A stretch of DNA of 64,000 bases from the NCBI RefSeq assembly GCF_001295845.1, contig NZ_LJIC01000017.1, positions 26,192 through 90,191 of the forward strand. The letters are read 5' to 3'. The notes below the pieces were generated by a model, which saw nothing but the letters and a program-made list of their open reading frames with translations, searched no databases and had not been told where the DNA came from. Shown piece by piece: positions 1 to 8,432 of this stretch. This DNA comes from Rhodopseudomonas sp. AAP120. Lineage in GTDB: Bacteria; Pseudomonadota; Alphaproteobacteria; Rhizobiales; Xanthobacteraceae. Position 1 is the first letter of the stretch; each line of letters starts with the position of its first letter. Both the position numbers and the translations under genes were made by a program.

Positions 1-931
1 TGACGGCCGACCAGGAAAAATTGTTCAGAATATGGGATTGCAGTTCGCGGCCCCGAGCGGCGGCCAGCGCGGCATCGATCCCGCGACGGATATCCGCCGG
101 ATCGTCGTGGCGGACATATTGCGCGAGATCGCCGAAATAATCGCGCGTCGATCCCTCCGAGGTGACCACCAGCGGCGCGCCGGCGGCGGCCGCCTCCAGC
201 GCGGCCAGGCCCGGCGTCTCCAGGGTCGACGGCAGCACGAACGCCGAACATGCCGCATAGGCCGAGGCCAGCAGCGGATCGCCATGATCGAGCGGGCCGA
301 GATAGCGCAACCGGTCGCCGCCTTCGGCCAGCATCTGGCGGCCATAATCCGGTTCCCGGATGTGCCCGATCACCACCACCGGCAAATCGTGGCCCGCCAT
401 CGCGCGCAGCAGGCCGAGCTGGTTCTTGCGCGCCTCGACATTGCCGACATTCAGCACGAACGGCCCCTCGATGCCGAAGCGCTCGCGGAACAGCGCCGGA
501 TCGTGCGGCCCGGCGAAGCGCGGCTCGACGCCGTTCATCACCGCGGTGAAGCGTTCGCGCGGCAGCGAGAACACCCGCGCGAGCGTTTCCGACTCGGTGT
601 TGGAATTGGTGATGACGAGATCGGCGAGCGACAGCTGCGCGCGGATCTCGTCCATCGGATAGCGATGCGCCGTCTCCTCGGTGATCCACAGCGACGAGGT
701 GATCACCAGCGGCAGGCCACGGCTCTTGGCATAGCCGCAGAACTGGATTGAGCCGCCGAGGCAGCCGAAGAAATGCACCAGCGACACCCGGTCGAAAGCC
801 GGCTTCCAGATGTCGTGCAGCACCACCTCGACGCCGAGCGCCGGCAGATGCTCGGCGTATTTGAGCAGCTGAATCTCGCCGCCGCCCGGCGTGGCGAAGG
901 CCCAGGGATAGGTGTTGAACAGAACCCGCAT
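1..931 (-). CDS. Glycosyltransferase family 4 (C-terminus beyond window)
   Basis: The reading frame runs leftward off the window edge and starts at ATG 931, giving at least 310 residues. The N-terminus MRVLFNTYPWAFATPGGGE has the glycine-rich loop typical of GT-B fold enzymes. Further on come VLNVGNVEARKNQLGLLRA and an S-T-LETPGLAALEA block. These are the second-domain motifs of GT4 enzymes, including the Glu that contacts the nucleotide-sugar phosphate. The last visible residues (LQSHILNNFSW) lie near the usual C-terminus, so little is missing. It should transfer a sugar to a growing surface glycan on the cytoplasmic side. It follows rfbD in the same orientation with a 46 bp gap. Its N-terminus resembles that of the GT4 gene at 24474-25457. 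Donor and acceptor cannot be read from the sequence. Confidence 0.88.
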   Translation of the reverse strand, partial: MRVLFNTYPWAFATPGGGEIQLLKYAEHLPALGVEVVLHDIWKPAFDRVSLVHFFGCLGGSIQFCGYAKSRGLPLVITSSLWITEETAHRYPMDEIRAQLSLADLVITNSNTESETLARVFSLPRERFTAVMNGVEPRFAGPHDPALFRERFGIEGPFVLNVGNVEARKNQLGLLRAMAGHDLPVVVIGHIREPDYGRQMLAEGGDRLRYLGPLDHGDPLLASAYAACSAFVLPSTLETPGLAALEAAAAGAPLVVTSEGSTRDYFGDLAQYVRHDDPADIRRGIDAALAAARGRELQSHILNNFSWSAV

Positions 932-977
932 CGGCCGGCATCTCCCATCGACACATCGCGCGCGGCGGTCGCGCGTG

Positions 978-1853
978 CTAGTCGGCAATTCTCTCGAGAC
1001 AGACTTGCAGCCGCTCGCGCCACGGCTTCGGCGCGATGCCGAAGGCGCCTTCCAGCCGGCCGCACGACAATTGCGAATTGGCGGGCCGTTTCGCCGGAGT
1101 CGGATACTCTGAGGTGGTAATCGGGATAACCGACTGCGGCACACGGCGGCCGGCGCGGGCGGCCTCGGCGAAGATCGCCTGCGCGAAGCCGAACCAGCTC
1201 ACCGCGCCGCTGCCCGCATAGTGAGACACCCCCGCGTGCCGGGCGCCGGCCTGGACCTGCGCCACGATCGCAAGACACGTCTCGGCGATGTCGGCCGCGT
1301 AGGTCGGATTGCCGATCTGATCGTCGACCACGCGCACCTCGTCGCGTTCGCGGCCGAGCCGCAGCATGGTGCGGACGAAATTCTGGCCCTGCTCGTAATA
1401 CACCCAGGCGGTGCGCAGCACGATCGCTTGCGGATACTGCTGCATTACCAGCCGCTCGCCTTCCGCCTTCGAGGCGCCATAGACGCCGAGCGGCGCCAGG
1501 GGATGATCCTCGCGATAGGGCTCGTGCGCGCTGCCGTCGAACACATAGTCGGTGGACAGATGCACGAACGGCAGGCCGCGCTGCGCGCAAATCTTCGCCA
1601 TCCCCCCCGGCGCCTGGGCGTTCAGTGCGAACGCAGCATCACGTTCGGTCTCGGCCTTGTCGACCGCCGTATAGGCGGCCGCGTTGACGACCGCAGTGGC
1701 GCCGATCCTGGTTACGGCATCGACCAGTGCCGCCTCATCGAGCACGTCGACGTCGGCGCGGCCGAGCGCCTGCAGCGCGACGCCGCGCGCGTCCGCCTCG
1801 CGCACCAGTGCGGTCGCGACCTGACCGCTACGGCCGAACACCAGCACCGTCAT
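978..1853 (-). CDS. rfbD: dTDP-4-dehydrorhamnose reductase
   Basis: This enzyme performs the last step of dTDP-L-rhamnose synthesis, reducing dTDP-4-keto-rhamnose with NAD(P)H. The 291-residue protein has the N-terminal nucleotide-binding motif GRSGQV (residues 7-12), the family signature STDYVFDG (100-107) and the catalytic Y-x3-K as YGASK (Y125, K129). Length and motif spacing are normal for RfbD/RmlD. It lies 39 bp after rfbB on the same strand, so the two are probably co-transcribed, with the GT4 gene downstream. rfbC is 11 kb away and rfbA is not in the window. Confidence 0.96.
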   Translation of the reverse strand: MTVLVFGRSGQVATALVREADARGVALQALGRADVDVLDEAALVDAVTRIGATAVVNAAAYTAVDKAETERDAAFALNAQAPGGMAKICAQRGLPFVHLSTDYVFDGSAHEPYREDHPLAPLGVYGASKAEGERLVMQQYPQAIVLRTAWVYYEQGQNFVRTMLRLGRERDEVRVVDDQIGNPTYAADIAETCLAIVAQVQAGARHAGVSHYAGSGAVSWFGFAQAIFAEAARAGRRVPQSVIPITTSEYPTPAKRPANSQLSCGRLEGAFGIAPKPWRERLQVCLERIAD

Positions 1854-1892
1854 CGCGCGCTTCGCCCGGATGTGACCGACAGCACGCGCGGA

Positions 1893-2924
1893 TCAGGCCG
1901 CGCCGTGCAGCAGCGGCTTCCACCACCATTCGTTGGCGAGATACCAATCGACGGTCGCCTCGATGCCGGAGTCGAAATCATGTTCGGCTTTCCACCCCAG
2001 TTCGGTTTCGATCTTGGTCGCGTCGATGGCGTAGCGGAAATCGTGGCCGGCGCGATCGACCACGAATTCGATCAGCGACGCGTAGCCGCCAACCGGCGCA
2101 TCGGCCGTCTTGGCGTCGAGCAGCGCGCAGATCCGCTTGACCAGGTCGATGTTGCGCCGCTCGTTGCGGCCGCCGATGTTGTACTGCTCGCCGAGCCGGC
2201 CGCGGCTGACGACGAGCCACAGCGCCTGGGCGTGATCTTCGACATACAGCCAGTCGCGAATATTGAGGCCCTGGCCGAACACCGGCAGCGACTGCCGCGC
2301 CAGCGCCCGCGTGATGGTGCGACCTACCAGCTTTTCCGGATATTGATACGGGCCGTAATTGTTCGAGCAGTTCGAGATCAGGGCCGGAAAGCCGTAGGTG
2401 TGAAACCACGCCCGGACCAGATGATCCGACGCCGCCTTCGACGCCGAATAGGGCGAGTTCGGCGCATAGGGCGTGGTCTCGACGAAGGCACCGATGTCGC
2501 CGAGCGTGCCGTACACCTCGTCGGTGGAGACGTGGAGAAACCGGAACTGATCGCGCGCCTCTCCGCTCAACCCGTCACGATACCCGCGGGCGGCTTCGAG
2601 CAGCCGGAAGGTGCCGACGATATTGGTATCGATGAAGTCGCCGGCGCCGCGGATCGAGCGATCGACGTGGGACTCCGCGGCGAGATGCATGATGTGCGTC
2701 GGCCTGGTCTGCTGCAGCAGCTCGTCCAAGAGCGCGCGATCGCCGATATCGCCTTGAACGAACCGATAGCGCGGATTGTCCTTAATCGTCTTCAGCGACT
2801 GCAGATTGCCGGCATATGTCAGCTTGTCGAGATTGACGATCTGCGCATCGGTGCGCCCGATCAGATATCGGCACACCGCGGACCCGATGAAGCCGGCGCC
2901 ACCCGTCACTAAGACCGTCGTCAT
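1893..2924 (-). CDS. rfbB: dTDP-glucose 4,6-dehydratase
   Basis: RfbB converts dTDP-glucose to dTDP-4-keto-6-deoxyglucose using tightly bound NAD, the second step towards dTDP-L-rhamnose. The 343-residue protein shows the Rossmann motif GGAGFIG (8-14), the STDEVYG signature (133-139) carrying the active-site Thr/Asp/Glu, and the catalytic YSASK (Y159, K163). The next gene, 39 bp downstream, is rfbD. The facing + strand gene at 3105 encodes a glycosyltransferase, so the 180 bp between them should hold two divergent promoters. Confidence 0.97.
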   Translation of the reverse strand: MTTVLVTGGAGFIGSAVCRYLIGRTDAQIVNLDKLTYAGNLQSLKTIKDNPRYRFVQGDIGDRALLDELLQQTRPTHIMHLAAESHVDRSIRGAGDFIDTNIVGTFRLLEAARGYRDGLSGEARDQFRFLHVSTDEVYGTLGDIGAFVETTPYAPNSPYSASKAASDHLVRAWFHTYGFPALISNCSNNYGPYQYPEKLVGRTITRALARQSLPVFGQGLNIRDWLYVEDHAQALWLVVSRGRLGEQYNIGGRNERRNIDLVKRICALLDAKTADAPVGGYASLIEFVVDRAGHDFRYAIDATKIETELGWKAEHDFDSGIEATVDWYLANEWWWKPLLHGAA

Positions 2925-3104
2925 TCAGCGTCCACCCGCACTTGCTTCGCTCTCGCACGCGCCGGCGCGCCCGTCGAAAACGATCTGAAATCAATAGGTT
3001 GATTCGAGCAAAGGGAACCTTCCTTCGCCGTTTTCGTCGCTGGCGTTCTAGTTGGAATTCCGGTCCGCTTCAAGCGCGGCAGGCAGGCTGGTGCCGGGCG
3101 GCAA

Positions 3105-4289
3105 ATGGTTGCAATGCCGGGTCCGGCGTGTGATCTGTTGCCGATGCCGATCACCCCATCGAACTCCGACGCAACTTCGCCACGCGTATTTGTCATCGCG
3201 CGCGACATTCAGCGCAACGACGCGGTTGGAAACTTCTGTGAACAGGTCGGCATGCTGCTGCGGCGCGCCGGCTTCGACGCCGTGCTGGCAGCCGAGAACT
3301 GCCATCCCGACGACCGCGCGCGGATCCAGCCGATGCCGGCGGCGCTGGCGGAGATCGCGCCGGAAGATACCATCATCTTCCAGTTCTCGACCGAGGACCC
3401 GGCCTTCCCGGCAGTCGCGGCGCTGCCCAATCCGAAGATCGTGTTCTACCAGAACATCACGCCGGAGCGGTTCTTTCGCGGCACCGACGAGCGCACCGCC
3501 GATCTGGTCAAGCAGGGGCTGGCGCAGCGCGGGCTGTGCGGCCGGTTCGACGTCATCATGGCCAATTCGCGCGCCACCGCGGCTGCGCTGATCGAGGATC
3601 TCCCCGCGGATCAGGCGGCCGGAATCGACGTCGAGCAGATCGTCCCCTGCCCGCCGGTGATCGGCGTCGAGCGCTGGGACAACATCGCAGCACCTGACGC
3701 ACCGGCCGGATCGGACGGACGGCTGGTGCTGTTCGTCGGCCGGCTGGTGCCACACAAGGGCATCGACGACCTGATCGCCGGCTTCGCGCATCTGGCACGC
3801 AGCGACCAGGAGGTGCGTCTCGCCATCGTCGGCGGGCCGTCGCAGTCGGACTACGCGCTCGGGCTCAAGCAACGAGTCGGAGACCTCGATCCCGCCATTG
3901 GTAGCCGCATCGCCTTTCATCACGACATCGGCGAAGACGACCTGAAGCGGCTGTATCAGCAGGCGACGGTATGCGCCTCGATGAGCCGGCACGAAGGCTT
4001 TGGCGTCCCGCTGCTCGACGCGATGTTCTTCGGCAAGCCACTGGTGATCCGCGCCGAGCCGGGCATGATCGAGACCGCGGGCGATGCGGCGATCGTCGTC
4101 ACCAATCCGACGCCGCAGGCGACGGCGGCGGCCTTAGACGCGGCGCTGAATGACCGGCAGGTCGGCGCCGATCTGGCAGCCGGGCGCGTGCGGCAGCTCG
4201 AGAAGCTAAGGGCGGCTGCGGACGGGCGCAGAATCATCGAGGCGATCGCCAAGGCGCGGACAATCTGGCGTGCCCGGACCAAAGCATAG
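3105..4289 (+). CDS. Glycosyltransferase family 4
   Basis: A 394-residue GT-B type glycosyltransferase. The second domain is clear: RLVLFVGRLVPHKGIDDL opens the donor-binding half, and SMSRHEGFGVPLLDAM carries the EGFGVPLLEA-like motif of GT4 retaining enzymes. The N-terminal half contains IIFQFSTEDPAF and VFYQNITPERFF, seen in transferases of bacterial cell-surface polysaccharides. It stands alone on the + strand, divergent from rfbB. An alternative start is ATG 3144 (MPITPSN), which would remove a poorly conserved 13-residue extension; I kept 3105 because GGGCGG lies just upstream. Sugar specificity is unknown. Confidence 0.88.
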   Translation: MVAMPGPACDLLPMPITPSNSDATSPRVFVIARDIQRNDAVGNFCEQVGMLLRRAGFDAVLAAENCHPDDRARIQPMPAALAEIAPEDTIIFQFSTEDPAFPAVAALPNPKIVFYQNITPERFFRGTDERTADLVKQGLAQRGLCGRFDVIMANSRATAAALIEDLPADQAAGIDVEQIVPCPPVIGVERWDNIAAPDAPAGSDGRLVLFVGRLVPHKGIDDLIAGFAHLARSDQEVRLAIVGGPSQSDYALGLKQRVGDLDPAIGSRIAFHHDIGEDDLKRLYQQATVCASMSRHEGFGVPLLDAMFFGKPLVIRAEPGMIETAGDAAIVVTNPTPQATAAALDAALNDRQVGADLAAGRVRQLEKLRAAADGRRIIEAIAKARTIWRARTKA

Positions 4290-4303
4290 GCTGGCCGCCG
4301 AGC

Positions 4304-4654
4304 TCACTTGAGCGGCGAGAAAGTCTGCTCCTCACAGCGATCGACGATTGCTGAGAACCGCCACGACACCAGCTTGGCGTCGCGATAGAAAAGCGCGTAG
4401 GTCGAACGCGTCGGACCGGGCGTCGCGCTGCGTAGACAGATGATCCAGGGCGCGACGGTCACCGGATTGGCTTCGATCGGGCCGCCGAGTTCGAGCGGCT
4501 CGGCAAGCTTGGCCTCGGCGGCGACCTTCCTGATTCCTTCGGCGGCGGCCGTGAGGCTCGGCGCCTGCCCGGCGGTTTCCGGCAGGGCCTCGAGGATCGA
4601 CGAGCACGACATCAGCAGCACGGCAAGCGTCATCGCCGACGCGCTCCGCGCCAT
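4304..4654 (-). CDS. Small predicted lipoprotein, unknown function
   Basis: A 116-residue protein with a short N-terminal hydrophobic stretch ending in LLMSC. This fits a lipobox with Cys17 as the lipidated residue, so the product is probably a periplasmic lipoprotein. The mature part has two more cysteines (in the IICLRS and VDRCEEQ segments), possibly a disulphide. No family is recognised. It is convergent with the GT4 gene at 3105, only 14 bp apart at the 3' ends. Membership of the polysaccharide system is positional inference only. Confidence 0.7.
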   Translation of the reverse strand: MARSASAMTLAVLLMSCSSILEALPETAGQAPSLTAAAEGIRKVAAEAKLAEPLELGGPIEANPVTVAPWIICLRSATPGPTRSTYALFYRDAKLVSWRFSAIVDRCEEQTFSPLK

Positions 4655-4871
4655 CAGTTCGCCCGCGCGATTAATGGTCGGTTGGTGCCGAATGGTGGAT
4701 CTCCCTGGCTGTCCCCTAGATCAAATCGCCAACGGGATCAAAGCGGGGCCGGCCAACACCGGCGCTCCCCGAACTCACCCGCAGACGGCGCCGGACAGGC
4801 GTTATACGCCGAACCGGCGCAATTCCGTCGCGGCGGGACCAAATATCACTCAGCCGTCGCCGGCTTAGAGA

Positions 4872-4899
4872 CCGAGCACCCGACGCGGCGGGTGCTCGG
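4872..4899 (-). terminator. Hairpin downstream of manB
   Basis: An 11 bp perfect stem (CCGAGCACCCG / CGGGTGCTCGG) with a 6-base loop lies 24 bp beyond the manB stop codon. On the minus strand it is followed by TCTCT, not a clean U-tract, so termination is likely but not certain. Confidence 0.5.
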
Positions 4900-4922
4900 G
4901 CGCACGGCCCCGGCCTATTCGG

Positions 4923-6419
4923 TCAGATCGTCTGGTTGTAGGCGCCGACCTCCGGATGCTGGCGCAACACTACATTCACGGCCTCGAACATCTCGTGCAT
5001 CCGGGCTTCCGACACCGGGCTCTCGACCACGACCACGAGCTCCGGCTTGTTCGACGAAGCGCGGACCAGGCCCCAGCTGCCGTCCGCACAGGTAACGCGC
5101 ACGCCGTTGACGGTGACGAGATCGCGGATCGGTTGGCCGGCGACCTCGTCGCCATTCGCCTGGGCGGCTTCGAAATGCTTCACCACCGCGTCGATCACGC
5201 CGTACTTCTTCTCGTCGTCGCAATGCGGCGACATCGTCGGCGACGACCACGTCTTCGGCAACGCGTTCTTCAGGTCCGACATCGATTTGCCGGGCGCGTG
5301 GTCGAGCATCTCGCAGATCGCGATCGCCGACACCAGACCGTCGTCATAGCCGCGGCCGGGCGGCGTGTTGAAGAAGAAGTGGCCGGACTTCTCGAAGCCG
5401 GCCAGCGCCTTCAGCTCGTTAGTGCGGCGCTTCATGTAGGAGTGGCCGGTCTTCCAATATTCGGTCTTGGCGCCCTGCGCCTGCAGCACCGGATCGGTGT
5501 GAAACAGACCGGTCGACTTGACGTCGACGACGAACTGCGCGTCCGGAGTCGTCGCCGACATGTCGCGCGCCAGCATCACGCCGACCTTGTCGGCGAAGAT
5601 CTCCTCGCCGGTGTCGTCGACGACGCCGCAGCGATCACCGTCGCCGTCGAAGCCGAAACCGAGATCGGCCTTGTGCTGCAGCACCGCGTCGCGGATCGCG
5701 TGCAGCATCTCCATGTCTTCCGGATTTGGATTGTATTTCGGGAAGGTGTGATCGAGCTCGGTGTCGAGCGGGATCACTTCGCAGCCGATCGCTTCCATCA
5801 CCTGGGGCGCAAATGCGCCCGCCGTGCCGTTGCCGCAGGCGACCACGACCTTCAGCTTGCGCTTCAGCCGTACGCGCTCGGTGAGGTCCGCAATATAGCG
5901 CGCCGGATAATTCTCGTGAAAGACGTAGGAGCCAGCGCCGCTGGCGAACCGGGCACCGAGTACGATCTCCTTCAGCCGGCTCATCTCGTCGGGGCCGAAG
6001 GTCAGCGGCCGGTTGGCGCCCATTTTGACGCCTGTCCAGCCATTGTCGTTGTGCGAGGCGGTCACCATCGCGACGCACGGCACGTCGAGGTCGAACTGAG
6101 CGAAATACGCCATCGGCGTGACCGCAAGCCCGATGTCGTGTACCTTGCAGCCCGCCGCCATCAAGCCGCCGATCAGCGCGTATTTGATCGAGGCCGAGTA
6201 GCCGCGGAAATCATGGCCGGTGACGATCTCCTGCGGCCGGCCCATCTCCGCGATCAGGGTGCCGAGCCCCATTCCGAGCGCCTGCACGCCCATCAGGTTG
6301 ATCTCTTTGCCGAACAGCCAGCGCGCGTCGTATTCGCGGAAGCCCGTCGGCTTCACCATCGGTTCGGATTCGTAGGCGTAGGTGTTGGGCTGCAGAAACG
6401 GCTTCGGCTTCGGGAACAT
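4923..6419 (-). CDS. manB: Phosphomannomutase/phosphoglucomutase
   Basis: This enzyme interconverts hexose-6-phosphate and hexose-1-phosphate and here supplies mannose-1-phosphate for GDP-mannose. The 498-residue protein carries the phosphoserine loop TASHNDNG (Ser122 is the phosphorylated residue), the metal-binding loop DGDGDR and a C-terminal sugar-phosphate-binding domain. I chose ATG 6419 (MFPKPKPF). An open frame continues upstream to 6530, but it runs through a CA dinucleotide repeat and into manC, so those residues are unlikely to be part of the protein. manC lies 70 bp upstream on the same strand, making a manC-manB operon. A dual phosphoglucomutase role is possible in this family. 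Confidence 0.94.
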   Translation of the reverse strand: MFPKPKPFLQPNTYAYESEPMVKPTGFREYDARWLFGKEINLMGVQALGMGLGTLIAEMGRPQEIVTGHDFRGYSASIKYALIGGLMAAGCKVHDIGLAVTPMAYFAQFDLDVPCVAMVTASHNDNGWTGVKMGANRPLTFGPDEMSRLKEIVLGARFASGAGSYVFHENYPARYIADLTERVRLKRKLKVVVACGNGTAGAFAPQVMEAIGCEVIPLDTELDHTFPKYNPNPEDMEMLHAIRDAVLQHKADLGFGFDGDGDRCGVVDDTGEEIFADKVGVMLARDMSATTPDAQFVVDVKSTGLFHTDPVLQAQGAKTEYWKTGHSYMKRRTNELKALAGFEKSGHFFFNTPPGRGYDDGLVSAIAICEMLDHAPGKSMSDLKNALPKTWSSPTMSPHCDDEKKYGVIDAVVKHFEAAQANGDEVAGQPIRDLVTVNGVRVTCADGSWGLVRASSNKPELVVVVESPVSEARMHEMFEAVNVVLRQHPEVGAYNQTI

Positions 6420-6431
6420 CGGCGTACTACT

Positions 6432-6445
6432 CACACACACACACA
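6432..6445. repeat. (CA)7 dinucleotide repeat
   Basis: Seven CA units lie in the short gap between manC and manB, ending 12 bp before the manB start codon on the coding strand side. No other simple repeat of this length was noticed in the window. Confidence 0.9.
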
Positions 6446-6489
6446 ACTGAAAGACACGATTCGCGTTTGGAAACCCGTGAGGCCGGCCG

Positions 6490-7902
6490 TCAGGCCCTCT
6501 GGTAATCATCCTCGATGCGAATGATGTCATCCTCGCCCAGATAGCTGCCGGTCTGAACCTCGATCAGTTCAAGCGGGATCTTGCCCGGGTTCTCGAGCCG
6601 ATGGGTCGCGCCGATCGGGATATAGATCGACTCGTTCTCGTGCACGATCTTGACGAGTTCGTTGACGGTGACCAGCGCGGTGCCGCGCACCACGATCCAA
6701 TGCTCGGAGCGGTGATGATGCTTCTGCAGCGACAGCCTGCCGCCGGCTTTGACGACGATCCGCTTCACCTGGTGGCGATCGCCGGTATTGAGCGACTCGT
6801 AGCTGCCCCAAGGGCGATGCACCCGCAGATGCTGCTGGGTCACTTCCGGCGCCACGGCCTTGAGCTTGGCAACCAGCCGCTTCAGGCCATTGGCGTCCTT
6901 CTGGCGCGACACCAGGATCGCGTCCATGGTCGCGACGACGACCAGATCGTCGACGCCCTCGAGCGCCACCAGCGCCTTGTCCGACGTCACGTTGCAGTTG
7001 CGGCTGTCCTCGAACACAACGGTGCCCTGAGCGGCGTTGCCATGCTCGTCCTTGTCCGACAGCTCCCAGACCGCATGCCACGAGCCGACATCCGACCAGC
7101 CGCAATCGACCGGCACGACGGCGGCGCGCGAGGTCTTTTCCATCACCGCATAGTCGACCGAAATCGCCTTGGCCCGGCCGAACGTCTCCGGCGCCAGCGT
7201 GAGGAATCCGAGATCGCGACCGGCCTCGGTCACCGCCTCGGTGATGCTGTCGATGCTGTCGGGATCGTGCTCCCGATATTCGTCCAGAAGCGAAGTCGCG
7301 CGGAACATGAAGTTGCCGCTGTTCCAGAGGTAGCCCTGCTCAACATAGGCGGCGGCGGTCTGAGCATCCGGCTTTTCGACGAACTTCCCGACCCTGAATA
7401 CGCCGCCGGTGATCTGCTCGCCCGGACAGATATAACCGTATTCGCTGGCCGGCCGCTCCGGCTTGACGCCGAAGGTCACGATGAACCCTTGGTCGGCCGC
7501 AACCTTGCCGGCGCGGCACGCTTCTACAAAGCCGCGCGTGTCCCGGACCACATGATCCGCCGCCAGCGCCAGAACGACCGCATCCGGATCGCGCTGATGG
7601 GCGAGGACCGTTCCGGCGGCGATCGCCGGGCCGGAGTCGCGACGGGCCGGCTCCAGCAGAATGTCCGCTTCGATGCCGAGCTCACTGAGCTGCTCCAATA
7701 CGATGAAGCGATAGCCGGCATTGGTCATCACGATCGGCCGGCCGAACAGCGCCGGATCGGATACGCGCAGCAGCGTCTCCTGGAAGGTGGATCGCTTTCC
7801 GAACAGCGGCAAGAACTGCTTCGGACGGACCTCGCGGGAGGCCGGCCACAGCCGCGTCCCGGCGCCGCCGCACATGATCAGGGGAATGATACGGTTGTCC
7901 AT
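6490..7902 (-). CDS. manC: Mannose-1-phosphate guanylyltransferase / mannose-6-phosphate isomerase
   Basis: A bifunctional enzyme that makes GDP-mannose from mannose-1-phosphate and GTP and can interconvert fructose-6-P and mannose-6-P. The N-terminal nucleotidyltransferase domain has the pyrophosphorylase signature GGAGTRLWP followed by RPKQF (about residues 12-30). The C-terminal cupin domain (from about 350) contains HRPWGSYE, the metal-binding cluster LQKHHHRSEHW and the late motif PIGATHRLEN. The length of 470 is typical of XanB/AlgA/ManC. Its product feeds gmd and rmd. The start ATG 7902 is preceded by a 530 bp non-coding region that should hold the operon promoter. Confidence 0.96.
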   Translation of the reverse strand: MDNRIIPLIMCGGAGTRLWPASREVRPKQFLPLFGKRSTFQETLLRVSDPALFGRPIVMTNAGYRFIVLEQLSELGIEADILLEPARRDSGPAIAAGTVLAHQRDPDAVVLALAADHVVRDTRGFVEACRAGKVAADQGFIVTFGVKPERPASEYGYICPGEQITGGVFRVGKFVEKPDAQTAAAYVEQGYLWNSGNFMFRATSLLDEYREHDPDSIDSITEAVTEAGRDLGFLTLAPETFGRAKAISVDYAVMEKTSRAAVVPVDCGWSDVGSWHAVWELSDKDEHGNAAQGTVVFEDSRNCNVTSDKALVALEGVDDLVVVATMDAILVSRQKDANGLKRLVAKLKAVAPEVTQQHLRVHRPWGSYESLNTGDRHQVKRIVVKAGGRLSLQKHHHRSEHWIVVRGTALVTVNELVKIVHENESIYIPIGATHRLENPGKIPLELIEVQTGSYLGEDDIIRIEDDYQRA

Positions 7903-8432
7903 CGAGTCCTCGTTGATCGACGATAGCCTCGGCAGCGGGACGGTTGCAAGAACGGCAGGACCGCCGATCTCGTCTCCCCGGCCCCGGCCGGCGTGTTCGG
8001 CATGGGATTATCCAACGAGCGATTGGTTTGCTCATCGGCAGCAGGGTGTCAATCCTCAAACACCGGACAGGAAGTTTATCGGGGCGAAGACTGCGCCCCA
8101 ACGGCGCCGGCCCGGGATCGCGCTCGGGGCCGTTCTGCCTCATGGGAGACCAGACGTCGTGACTTTGTCACGTTCGAGTTGCTCAGAAAAATGGCAATGA
8201 CACGAAGCTCGACCGACGAACGTGCGCTCCCCCGTGACATCGGGGTTGAGTGTAGCACGCGTCACACGCCTCTCTATCAAGAGGTTTGACGCAACTAATA
8301 CCGTTCAAGTACAGATGATGGGAGCAATATGACATCCCGTTTGGGATACTCGATCTCAGGCGGCCACTCCGCGATAATTGTTTCTCGATCGTTGCGGACC
8401 TACCAACCTCGTGTTCGTTCGGACTGTTGCGT
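7903..8432. other. Intergenic region between manC and the WbsX/RgpF gene
   Basis: 530 bases between two divergent genes. The small open frames across it lack family signatures and good ribosome sites. It must hold promoters for both manC and the gene at 8433. The only hint seen is TTGACG at 8286-8291, 18 bases before TACAGA at 8310-8315, which is a weak match to a sigma-70 promoter on the + strand. Confidence 0.4.

Noticed and set aside
1221..2912. 563-residue open frame opposite rfbB and rfbD
   Set aside because: It is an antisense frame kept open by high GC third positions; the opposite strand holds complete, motif-bearing genes.
4956..6524. 522-residue open frame opposite manB
   Set aside because: Arg/His/Ala-rich composition with no domain; a shadow of manB.
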